From positions 1 to 64,000 of IMG/VR virus record IMGVR_UViG_3300020370_000004: 64,000 nt of DNA; one strand, 5' to 3'. Shown here one piece after another: positions 28,501-35,700 of this stretch. The DNA comes from a virus. The position numbers and the translations under genes were made by a program. The first letter of the stretch is position 1; the number at the start of each line of letters is the position of its first letter. The notes under the pieces were generated by a model that searched no databases, was not told the origin of the DNA, and was given only the letters and a program-made list of their open reading frames with translations.

Positions 28501-29138
28501 GACTGGTCAGTTAGGGGTGGAGTGTCAGCAGTTGGGTAAAATGTAGTACCGAAAGTTGGTGAAGTTACGTCTGTATCTTCATAGTTGATTAAATTAGGAC
28601 CACGAAGATCAAGTGCAGGGTTGATAATCGTCTGAATATCTAAGTTAACAACCTGTGCAGTATCAGAAATGATAGAACGAGTAGTTCTAATCTGTCCTTC
28701 AACGTCTAATTCATATAGGGGATCTGTAGTATTAACACCAACTCTAATATTATTCTGTGGATTTAAGTTTAAAGTTATAGCATCCTTCTCATTTGCACCA
28801 GTACCCACTGACATTTCAATGGTCTCGTCACCCTGAATACTTAAAGATCTTACTCTCTTATATGCAAGAGTATTACCTGCAGTAATTACACCTAAGTTTG
28901 AACTTTGAAATGATAATTCATCATCACTTACTTTCGTTACAGTATATTGTCCATCTACCTCACCGCCTGATGTGAAGTCAATATAAAGTTTTTCAGATCC
29001 AATAAATCCATGAGCAACCGAAAGAATAGTAACGACACCAGTTACCGACCTACTGTAAGTAGCGTTAATCCAATTTCCTGTGGGGGTACTCCCCGATGCT
29101 GATATTCTCTGTTGGTCAGAATTAATCTTAAGAGCCAT
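16530..29138 (-). CDS. giant fibre-like structural protein (4202 aa)
   Basis: A probable long tail fibre or fibre-baseplate protein. In order: an N-terminal fibre region (VGVNTTDPLYELDVEGQI, about residue 135); a right-handed beta-helix/DUF1565-like segment (about 230-330, RVYVSQTIGNDENDG); eight Cys/YPR repeats (about 1050-2080); three helical modules with YHNLKWGGN or YDLRYTGN (about 1190-1285, 2090-2235, 2245-2360); a second beta-helix-like segment (about 2390-2600); GSGY repeats (about 2960-3050 and 3230-3320); then fibre stem with LDG-type motifs (DKLDGNDAGFF, LDAHYLDGFTQ, ADLLDGYTALN). It ends in a short beta region (INNGYTITINSGGYWSIN), with no obvious self-cleaving chaperone. T4 gp34 has 1289 residues, so this is over three times longer. 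The ATG has GGGAAC five bases upstream. Confidence 0.75.
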   Translation of the reverse strand: MALKINSDQQRISASGSTPTGNWINATYSRSVTGVVTILSVAHGFIGSEKLYIDFTSGGEVDGQYTVTKVSDDELSFQSSNLGVITAGNTLAYKRVRSLSIQGDETIEMSVGTGANEKDAITLNLNPQNNIRVGVNTTDPLYELDVEGQIRTTRSIISDTAQVVNLDIQTIINPALDLRGPNLINYEDTDVTSPTFGTTFYPTADTPPLTDQSRRLATTDFVYKVATNDTGGRVYVSQTIGNDENDGRSAARPVKTVKKAAQIAYTLQKATPDPSDEYVSLIVSGGEYLEDNPISLPRNCSLIGDNLRRVILRPQNQDRHMVKASNETYVFGVVFRDALQNPSDPQSTVIHTWKYAFVFDDKQRLYYEPELYQIPAVPGDKFRGDNLFNITFTNHTGNNTTLVVGYFVQGGSSGTLGTIQEITFTGPDASPYSTGTCKILITSGVNDVFQDAEKVFYDAVAANIITDLNNASVSNRFDVADAESLRPELETISNQIYQHTVNSERYFEAFSGDATKVNLTTNRITVTGHYFETGSAVYYQKDEATVLAGLADNTIYYVRVIDTNTVELYDTYTNATATIGTTGIKDLTAVSTDTKLHLFTCGNIMPESNNIRVPQHQYATGDGIVYRSSKMGGIDGLVEGTTYYVYRENKDWFRLAASAANAVQKDAQGVDNPVTLPLNTTGHGYQRFENVSNLLSVATINTTIATQQTYKGPIFTLAGTGYHDYEVGQEVHLYGFQSSAVNFGASTNTSWSLASGEVTVTISGVDNTLTSGHFSNWVTLGECGLKFNFSGTGSEALSKTYHIDQFDLGSGTPSLPGNTALGMGYGRYNSSNTTITFVLKTANIQSTTNTATATGSTVSVLDNVEDLNGRKYITHRIERADGYALQFVVRAAISTFSATLNPTGNQTVISSSNYVLASLRNSPYGFTKISQTERYRDGAESIKRNQEFIAEEAYGYVKSHYESSNTRTSTLTIGPTTFNALGDTFTHPITEWSLTYNLLKVKVNTGHNLSKGFRNHHHIYNGGTASNAITITQGSVQKDVTDATYNPVTGDLVLTIGAHSYTTANTLVIANGAISFTCSRDNHATSHAYPRATDPAYGATLPITAVDASGTVTVNVGVSAGVTISGSSTAGINGTWAIHDVYDHREFTLDLGETTVSTGSTGTDGSFNDVRKPYRTPNTFPVSNKQGDGADLIANNAELIAEVAVKKMLAANGGYTPTGGTTNCTDDVKDFLQKSLYHNLKWGGNDRVYDAANYYLHYVTTGNKDRYAEAFGYAKEYAMKVIRNLPILRHPHTLAPQYYDTGITLDRAVYGQVPNLTQDAANLLNANNKFISEESVERFISKLTDVAVDAVNGNEITINALNGTTPTNTTAHTFQGVSTYQFTPTGGSYDPLTGYMTLTMNGHPFVDGDRVKFATESIKFTCDLDSDASIKSYPRTTDPWYNKWIGVQKVDANNIKVNVGKANTDVTNHTWSSATTNAVTRAIVYNDTGFTQHTVTGANYEPITGVLTLTIPSHGFTVGEKVQVAQDSLTFTCSMDDNFSKHTYPRATDPALNVWKSVSNITQDTFDINVGTTPPVTFSPTNAVYTPTTGLMELTIGNHNLEAPTSHTVTDATLDTSTGIMTVTINDHGFQEGDKINVATASIQMSCGYGGGGNESYPKSGQYADGKWLNIWGVTQNTFSFDCTGGVAVSVSDAHTFVSATNGGLQHVKEHIKLTTGAVTFKCGADGNSTEHAYPRALVDSHTATSGTTYNPTSGIMKVVTTVAHGMRNGDWVKFNENSFTFSCGYNGASGEAAKKTYPRSSDPVYNQWQKIFNVTSTSFDVQVLDTIPSTNTDTHTFISATTNGIQQKRDKTYNTAVPIVSTTGSTITIDVGISSNTSAHVYQSALGNSVITGGNYAHTFISATSNGVKRATASTINNYVPSSGTYNATTGALVLNIGANDLLAPQTYTSTNGAYNPSTGIMTVTINNHGFQPGDKVKFAVGAISFSCTHGSGGTTAYPRSSDPIADKWINCFNVTTNTFDVQVLDTIPSTNTTTHTYQSSAANAISHAKSTIKISVESLELSCTHGDQSTKKYPRATDPIANPRFTIPNHNQDCKDDVSDVLRAVAYNLTNGGNDAVYDHAGYFVGTPHVDGEEFQARAVMELASNISQEVLANETVNIKGWHGVDQSKDLTITVEPGGCASVKSTVDTLFSIVEQAIVNDSLSHATDTAASTPTCADVASTVTTLFDILTTAIGTEAGGYGSLPTTRTVSAGDQQCIDDILHIIRAFQYDLRYTGNSGIVEAANKYISSGAIVHITEEIDYTRAIYAYAKELCIKAIRNDLEAGFFSKITPISNGSITVDSSAPECANVVSALTTNWGILDNVLSSGTAYSGAITNPDPLIEEQDAAKYKFPLLNIFLDLPVIEASPYIQNSSLISFLGGSGCDIDGAKVATPNVPRPGLKLDGQGNSIAQFDPQGKSMVANAFTIICFGGTAYNVTNDGYTQLVSVFAIFCQDGIVCQSGGYASVTNSASNFGTYSLRATGFRTDPYSFDIGVIDSITNDVDGNGVESGRQVIQVSGTTLTNIPVEDYIIRIGGTNPTDPAVEHIILETEVVSGAPGTQVVAKITTNRSMDFTDTASPNTRNSYANGNLSNLVSRAIQFHRPSVCNSSSHTWEYSGSGNTYAALPQNGGFGLGTAFEAAEESFGQVYTSGTNEFGDFKVGNFVTIFNRTGAISFVGTVSISELSSIKIVGGDITITGFSKDDNLGGTFTSDSLLPTQASVRDYISNNLGPYLNQPYSTNAVPSALVQLTSSGKINIDQIPALRPFNITSVTSEAERLAIENAQAGDIAIQTTATSFSVAPASVNTGADTITIASHGTNTGDGFTYTQGTTAIGGLSTNTKYFVIKVDDNTIKLSTTKSNANNNQELTLSGQGTGTHTFTTDGVAVSYILENDLESQFLAFTPDQNYSFSVGGIVQGSTTTARGTVSAFNDGQIFNFVISDGGGDYTGDFALTIGAPDSGSGVQAAATANVTSGIVTKVTITNAGSGYYTQPTVTAPNSPSNNNAVIAAQIEGRVSINIANNIKFDASDYLLDGANANLGTGTYAQTANTITISETGHNLANGELVYLDFTSGQGADGFYAMTLVNANEYTVTSATSTSTTGNVSRKRIIDLTRVINTSGSNIANWTQLTSTNIDASNIVAGTVDPERLANKGVSNSFTFLRGDSSWEYALQAIRPTTQDAIVIGGSVTDSTYIDSITITNGGTGYTNGTYQNLPLQGGNVSISDAGVARGTYIVSGGVITSASVTDSGTGYNAGFSITIPSEMGGGTGAILTAVKGTINRSYGNIEVDIKKGDNLTPAATVYGNYGVFRFRKDVANQAIGNQDQGGFVIDNDGQVSIDQGPGSMLNADKLDGNDAGFFTNASNLTQGTLDPSRLLNTTYAISISGTADKANRIFNEAASLTSNPSPAQAADGVSAALRNNTATGLSDGGTTHGIMTYRRQATGTASTQIAFTDSNNLWIRGNSGGNAVYGNWYEIWSGLNDGAGSGLDADKLDAHQGLWYQSGYNFGASQGGINKPMGDIFLPEVLGQDKMVFENFYLNDSGLKYTLYVPDFHVSTGTGGNVNNSGTYTIYSDVGATNNIGSIVVDANGVQELTHTSGEIYSLITGTIAFVGNNTNANIYVVGPNPGTKWTVTSSNLISGGSSTVIGMRDAAAGAKLQIGKASVSTTPTIDFRSSGQAPAYDVQFIISGGNTNNGNGTIRINTGDITVNGNTMWHAGNDGSSSQLDAHYLDGFTQSTSASANTIARRDGSGHLTVNDLTGDQGIFNNTGTSTLQLAGSSGINLGKSTTNTLSLQGRNDATVGYIKFGNDGNAFGYNGTYLSYNNVYFRSSRIGIGDSNPGSPLEIVAEGNPSSATAFFDLRDGRAGYGRITAGADGSSSFMTFTDTDNDMGWQLGADDSDQSWFVIRGFADASGALSTSFQSNAKLNASLAIYSATGRVFIGKGSGVSTGSGSRLTVGGAIETDNQLKSTVATGTAPLSVSSTTVVTNLNADLLDGYTALNLPYLGASVNTWLNDDGGQPRFYFGNNSHTYFRTGDNFYWRSDNDTSMGSCDGNGGTWTFYSGNDQVQTSYRVEVRGQNGLNIDSDSVGLSSGQRSVVLRANGDKQWIDTYGIIKRNRNNISENISINNGDNCQSIGPITINNGYTITINSGGYWSIN
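16556..16563 (-). promoter_or_regulatory. candidate late promoter (CATAAATA) before the adhesin gene
   Basis: An octamer inside the 3' end of the 4202-residue gene, 39 bases before the adhesin ATG. It is one of two in tandem. Because it is also coding sequence (Thr-Ile-Asn-Ser), it could be chance. Confidence 0.3.
16580..16587 (-). promoter_or_regulatory. candidate late promoter (TATAAATA) before the adhesin gene
   Basis: A perfect match to the T4 late consensus, inside the end of the 4202-residue gene and 63 bases before the adhesin ATG. It would let the host-recognition genes and the accessory operon be transcribed separately from the giant gene. The coding overlap (Thr-Ile-Asn-Asn) means chance cannot be excluded. 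Confidence 0.4.
22890..25990 (-). repeat. Cys/YPR repeat array in the 4202-residue protein
   Basis: Eight diverged copies of a unit of roughly 80-140 residues. Each contains a TGIMTLTI-like strand, a turn resembling NHGFxxGDKI, the motif F-[TS]-C-[STG], then Y-P-[RK] usually followed by ATDP or SSDP. Most then have a strand such as NTFDVNV and often LDTIPSTNT plus HTF. The same unit occurs about ten times in the 4784-residue protein. I know no name for this module. Confidence 0.8.
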
Positions 29139-29151
29139 TAGTTCCCAACTA

Positions 29152-29685
29152 TTATGATACGACTGTGATATCTAAAATACCAATCCACTTAACAGTAGAA
29201 TTGGTTGTCACGGATTTTACCTCAAATGTAAAATATGGAGCACCTCCGATTAAGAAGGCATCTGGCGTTACTAGCCAATCCTCTTGCCCAGGAGGATTGT
29301 TCTTAATAATGTTTTCGTGTGTAGCAGATACTGTTGGAGTTCCATCATTAGCTGTTGTCACGATGACATCAAAACTTGTTGCGTAGACATACTGATTATT
29401 GGTAGTTTCCTGTCCAAAAATCTTTGCTGTAATAAAAGATACTCTATCCGCAGCAAGCGGTGGAGTATTTGTTGTGAGTGCAGTTGTACCATCTAAGGTT
29501 AACTGTAATGTGTTATTAGCAGCATCTGTCACTCTCTTAGTAATGTACTTATCATGTACAGCGTCGGTAAAATTATTACTAGTCATGTGAATAGCACTGA
29601 TATTCTTCAGTGCGTACTCTGTATTACAGACTTCAGTAGATCCTACTGCAAATCCCCCGATAGATGAGAAATTCTTTACTGGCAT
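29152..29685 (-). CDS. uncharacterised structural-type protein (177 aa)
   Basis: Not recognised. A beta-rich protein with a Thr/Asn-rich middle (VTDAANNTLQLTLDGTTAL), an Ala/Ile strand (AADRVSFITAKIFGQ) and a C-terminal sandwich-like part (FTFEVKSVTTNSTVKWIGI). One Cys lies near the N terminus and there is no signal peptide. It sits between two giant fibre-like genes and has a perfect late-promoter octamer immediately upstream, the clearest in the window. A joint or collar protein between fibre parts would fit, but this is inference. It ends 13 bases before the 4202-residue gene. Confidence 0.7.
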   Translation of the reverse strand: MPVKNFSSIGGFAVGSTEVCNTEYALKNISAIHMTSNNFTDAVHDKYITKRVTDAANNTLQLTLDGTTALTTNTPPLAADRVSFITAKIFGQETTNNQYVYATSFDVIVTTANDGTPTVSATHENIIKNNPPGQEDWLVTPDAFLIGGAPYFTFEVKSVTTNSTVKWIGILDITVVS

Positions 29686-29706
29686 GACTCTATATTACCT
29701 AAGGTT

Positions 29707-29714
29707 TATTTATA
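29707..29714 (-). promoter_or_regulatory. late promoter TATAAATA overlapping the stop of the 2450-residue gene
   Basis: A perfect T4 late consensus at a gene junction. The TAA within it is the stop codon of the upstream gene. The next ATG (29685) is about 21 bases downstream, leaving a leader of about 15 bases. It would drive the 177-residue gene and the 4202-residue giant. Confidence 0.65.
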
Positions 29715-32700
29715 CCTTCACTTTGGTGGTTGTATACCTACCTGTGAATGATGACGATGTTGTTGCTGCGGATGATTTATTTAAACTAATATTGATGTTG
29801 TTAGCAGCAACTGAAATCGTTGCATCAACAAGATCATTATCAGAAGTAATTGAGTTAGTAACCGTAGCATGTGCAGTTGTACCACTTGCACCACAGACAG
29901 CTGTTACTTCAAGCATTTGAACTTTACCATCATCACTTTCAATAGTAATAAGAGTTTTTGATCCTTTATATGCTGTTTTATCAAACGCTGTAATTGATGC
30001 GTTAGAAGCGAAGGAAGTTAACTGTCCTCCCTCTACTCTGCAGTCATCTAATTCAACGAAATCAGCAGTAGAGTCGAAGACTGTTAGGTAGCTTTCAGTA
30101 CCACCAGACCATCCTCTATTAATCTTCCACTTACATTCTGATGCATTAGCATCTAATGAGATGAATGCTTTAGCATCCAATCTAGTTATGTAATCCTGAA
30201 GGAGAACATCGTTTCTAGCGTATGGGCTAGTTGGATTAGAAATAGTATCTACCCTTATAGTAACGTCCTGTGTAGGAGTTAATCCACCAAGAGCAGTACC
30301 TGCTATTGTTAATACTTCACCGTCTCCAGATGAAGGAGAAGATGCTGCTTCATATCCAGAACCACCTGCGTTAACAGCAACCGTTGTAACAGTTCCATTT
30401 GCATCAATGGTGATATCTAATGTCGCTCCACTACCTTCAACAGATGCTGATGTTGCGACTGCAGTGAATGTTGTGGATGCAGTATATGATGTTGCAACCT
30501 GTGTAAGGGTAGCAGCATCAAGAGTAGCAACAGTACCCTGAGTAGGTACATTACGTAGTCTTAAACCACCAGAAACTTCAAGGTCTTTCTTTGATCTAAC
30601 TGATACAATATTCTGTGCACCAACTAAAACATTGAATGGGTTAGTATCAAAACTAGTTCCCTTAAGTGTGAACCCACCAGTAATTGTTGCAAGATGAGAT
30701 GACTCATAAACAGTATCCGTCATGTTCGATTTGAACGTTAGGGTAGTGTTATTCAATGAAAGGTTATTAATACCTGCAGCATAGAACTCAAATGTGTCTT
30801 CATCAGAACCAGGTGATGCTTCAGTTAATATGTAAGTATCTTGGTCAACGTCACGAACACCACCAAGAGATACAAAGTCAGTTCCATTATATCCCTCGAA
30901 CTGTAACTGAGTATTATTAAATCTTATCGCACCAGTTAATCTGTCATTAGCAAGTGGACGTTGGTTTGTAGTACCAGATGGAATAATAAATGATCCAGTT
31001 GACTTAACATAGACACTCTTACCACCGCCTGGTTTTAGTGTTAAACCTTGACCCTGTGTGTCAAGAATAGTAATAGTGTTTCCAGATCCACCACCAATCG
31101 TAGCAGGGTTAAATGTGATCTCTTCTCCAACATAATAGTTGTGACCTCTAGCAGTAGGTGTTACTGTTGCAGCAGTAATCGCACCACCAGATACTGTGAC
31201 ATCAAAGGTTGCTCCTAAACCAATACCAGTCGTTGCGGTTACAGTACATGCGGTGTAAGAACCATCAGTGTAACCTGTTCCTGTACCAGTAATACCAACT
31301 GTGACTATCTCACCGAAAGAGTTAGTACCACCAATGTCTGCGTTTTCAATAGCAGATGTTACGAACTTAAGTTTCTCATCAACTTTTAAAGTACCAGTTA
31401 TTTCTGCATCACCAGTCTGAGTGTCTACTTTTAATTTGTTTTGTCCAACAACACCATCGTTAACCACAAATTCTCTATTAGTTCCACCAGTGATGATCAT
31501 GTCACCTTCACCTTTAGGAGTGATGGTTACAGGAATGTCAGCATCTTGACCTGCAGCAGTTAGTACAGCAGCGTTGTTAAGTTGAAGTCCAGAGTTTGCA
31601 GTACCAACAGTAAGAGTTTCAGCAGTAGAGTCTACCTTAAAGAATGGAGCTGCATTACCAATAGTACTATCAGCAATAATATCACCTGCAGTTTGTATAC
31701 TGGTTGCAGAGAATACATGCTTTTGTACTGTATCATGAGTAATACTAATTTCATCCTCAGCTGATCTGTAAAAACCAGTAGTAGTGTCTGCTGATAGGTA
31801 AATGCTAGGAACGAGATTAGTACCATTCTGGATACCAATCTTACCATTTAAGATGTGGTTGTCTAGACCATTAGCTGTAATATTATCTGTGAAGGATGAT
31901 GTACCAGTAACACCAAAGGTTCCACCAACAGTAGCGTTGGTTCCGATGGTCGCATTACCAGTAAAGTTTGCATTTACAGATGTAACAGTATTATTGGAGA
32001 TGGTAGTATTGGTAGCATCACCGATACCGATTGTTAAATCACCTGTGGTTGAGAAAGAATATTTGTCTGATGTTAATGAACCATCACCAGAGATAGTTGT
32101 GATACCAGTAGTGTCAATAGTATTTGCTGTCATAGCAAAGTTACTACCAGCACCCATTCCACTAAACTGTAATGTATCAAATACTAGATCTTGCCCACTG
32201 AAGAAACCTGCTCCTCCACCACCTGTGGATACAGCAGCAGTACTAATATATCCTACCTTAGTTACGTTAAATACGAAACCAGAACCACCACCACCGCCAA
32301 GGTTAGCATCATCAGCAGATAGTTGATCACCAACTTGATATCCTGATCCAGCTGCTTGGATGTTAGTTACACTAAAGACACCAGTGTTATCACCAGTGAT
32401 TGTGTATAAGAAACCAACAATGTCACCAATAAGAGAAGTACTTGTTACTCTAAGTTCGTCACCTACCTTATAGTCAGAACCTTGCATACCTGTTGCAAAT
32501 TCTGCTACAGTAACCACACCACCTGCAACGGTGATGTTCATCTGTGCACCATGACCATATTCACCTGCAGTACCTGCAGTAATGTTAATTAAGGCATTTT
32601 GCGACATAACACGACCATGTACCGAACACTCGTAGTATGCAGTGTTACCTATTGTAGCACCTGGTTTAACAATAATATCAACAAATGATCCTGCTTGACC

Positions 32701-35700
32701 TGCAGATCCATATGTTACTGTTTGGAATTCAGTAGTAGCAGCATTAGATGTACCATCTAAAACGAATGGATGACCTGCGTTACTAGTGTCCGACATATCA
32801 AAACGATATGTATTACCACGAACCATAGTAAGATTAGGTGCTTCAACTGCACCAGATCCAGTGTTAATGAAAAATCTTCCTCTTGATTGAGGAGTACCAC
32901 TAGTGGTTAAACTACCACCACTAGAGAAGTTAACTACTTCGTTATCTTGGAATGTACCTGAAGTGACTGGATCGTTTATGAATACAAAACTGTCAGTACC
33001 TGCAGCTGCAGCACCAACATAACTTACGACACCAACAGCACCAGATGTTGCACCTGTGGCAGTATCGCCAACATTTATGGTTCCTGTATGACCACTAACA
33101 GTTGATGATAACTGTATTTTCTGTTGAGTAGTAACTGGCCATGTTGCAGCAGGGTTATTATTAACCATGTCGATCTGCATGTACTCACCATTAGTACCAC
33201 CAGATCCAGCTGTAATAGTACCAAATAAACCTTGAACCGTTAGGTCAGCAGCAGCATCTGTACCATTACCACCTGTTAATGGCACCTGTTGATAAGTACC
33301 TGCAGTATATCCAGATCCACCAGCAGATATATTACCACCAACAGGTAATACTGTAAGTGCTATCGTAGCACCTGTACCAGATCCACCAGAAACAACAACG
33401 GTAGGAACTGCATCATATCCTTCACCACCTTGTGATATCTCAATTGCTGAGACTTGTCCTAATTCTGTGTCTAGAGTAGCAGTAGCAACAGCATCGTTAG
33501 TTGCGTTACCGCCAGTAAAACTTATATTTGGTGTTGATGAGTATCCATAACCACCACTGTTTAGAGTAATCGAAGCAACAGCATAAGTTAAGTTTGCAAC
33601 ACTTGCAGCACCACCAGATCCCACAGGGTCAGTCTGAGCAGCAGCAATAGTTAGAGTTGGAATTGATGGGTATATACCATCACCTGTAGTGGTGATTGTA
33701 GCAATCGGAGCACCAAGTGTAATTGTATAGCTCGCAGGTGTAACTCCTGGATCACTGTCCTCACTCATAGTAAGAGTAGGAGAAGCACCCACGGTGTATC
33801 CTGAACCTGCGTCAGCAATAGCAACAGCAGTAATAGCACCAGCAGCTACAGTTACTGCACCAGTAGTAGCAGTTACACCCCTAATCTGGTGTATTTCTTG
33901 TCCACTAGTTGCACTTAGAACGATTGGAGTACCACCTGAAGTTGCAGCAAGTTGAAGAGTGTGAGTTGTTGAGTTCCTATTTACAACGTAATATGTTGTA
34001 CCACTTGTGAGGTTAGTTAAGTCTGAATTGGAATTGTTGTCGTAAACAACTCTATCTCCATTAGAGAAGGTTGTCTGAGTAAATGTAATTGCATTATTGG
34101 CAATAGCAGTATTAGCATCAAAATCTCTATTGGGAGGAGCACTAAATGTTCCTGTTGGTGATGTATATCCACCACCTCCACCTCCACCAGGAATAGCAAT
34201 TATTGCTACCTTACCACCAGATTCTAGAGAAACTAAGAAGGTTGTAATACCTGATGATGGAGATATGCTAGTAGTAACACCTGGTGCTGCGGTATATAAA
34301 GTACCTGGATTAGTAATGGTAATAGTACCAATCGCACCATCGGTTGCTAGGACTGCGGTTGCACTAGCAACTAGATCTGGGTTTGATAGAGTTGCAGCAC
34401 TATATGAACCAGGTGTATATCCAGAACCTTCGTTTGTTATTGTAATACCAGTGGTTTCGTTAAGAGATTTCTTGTTAACACCAAAGTTCTTGTTAGAGAA
34501 GATACCAAAAGAAGAGAAACCTGCTTGTGCATAAGTACCAACTGTGAACGCAACAGAAGAGTTACCAGTACCTAGGAAAGATGCTAATCTGTTTGGGGCA
34601 AAGTAAATATTTTCTGGAGCAATAACCTGACCATTCAACTGAATATCTTCGTCACCTGCAGGGTCGAGGATGATCTTACCTGACGTAGATGTAAGACTGT
34701 TACCTGCTAATCGTAAGTTACCTGTTTCAATGTATGCAGGATAGATGTTAGTAGTACCAGTTCCATCACTTAAGGTGATGTTAGCAGCAGACTGAGCAGT
34801 AGATGTTGCAGCAAACTGAACATTACCAGTAGATTGATCAACTGTAAATGCATCACCAACACGGAAGTCACCATCTTGGTCAGTTGATGAGTATAATACT
34901 TTACCACTGTTCAGTTCTTCTACTTCGTTTGCCTGAACAGCAAGTGAGGGGTCATTAGTATAGTCAGCACCAGCACCAACATATGCAAAGTTATGTGCAG
35001 TCAATAAGAGTTTTACACCAGATCCATCTGCCTGTACACCTTTACTACCATATACACATGCAGAAGCAACTGAACGTAACTCAGCACCAAATGCAGAATA
35101 GTCAGCAGTAGTTACCTGAGTAGCACTATCCCCACCACTTGATCTGATATCAGATGTTCCACCAGATTCATCAGTGAATGTTGTGGTAGCATCGTCACCG
35201 TTACCATGTAATAGTAGTACAGTATTATTATCTGAAACATATGCACTTGTGGTAGGAGTAAATGCAGCAGTGAAACGAGCAGCACCTTTACTAAATCTTA
35301 CCTCATCAATATGTCCGTTGAATGCTTCAGCTGGAGAAGAGGTATCATAGTTAGAACCAATTGCTACTGGTTTAGTAGTACCATAGTCATTTGTATCAGC
35401 ACCACTTGCTAATTCTGTACCATCAAGGAATATCTTAGTAGTTCCAGCGTTTCTTGCAACAGCAACATGATACCATGTGCCTGTGGATAGAGTACCACCA
35501 TTAAGTGTGGATGAGTTACCTACGCCATAATGAAGTGCAGTACCATTAAGATAAAGTTTACCTGCAGTATCTGTGGATGATGCGTTTCTAAGATCAAATA
35601 TATGCTGAGTACCAGTTACACTAGCTGGACGTATGAATGCCTCCATACAGAAGTTTGCAGTACCAAATCCGAAGTCTTCATCGGTTGGAACCATCAAGTT

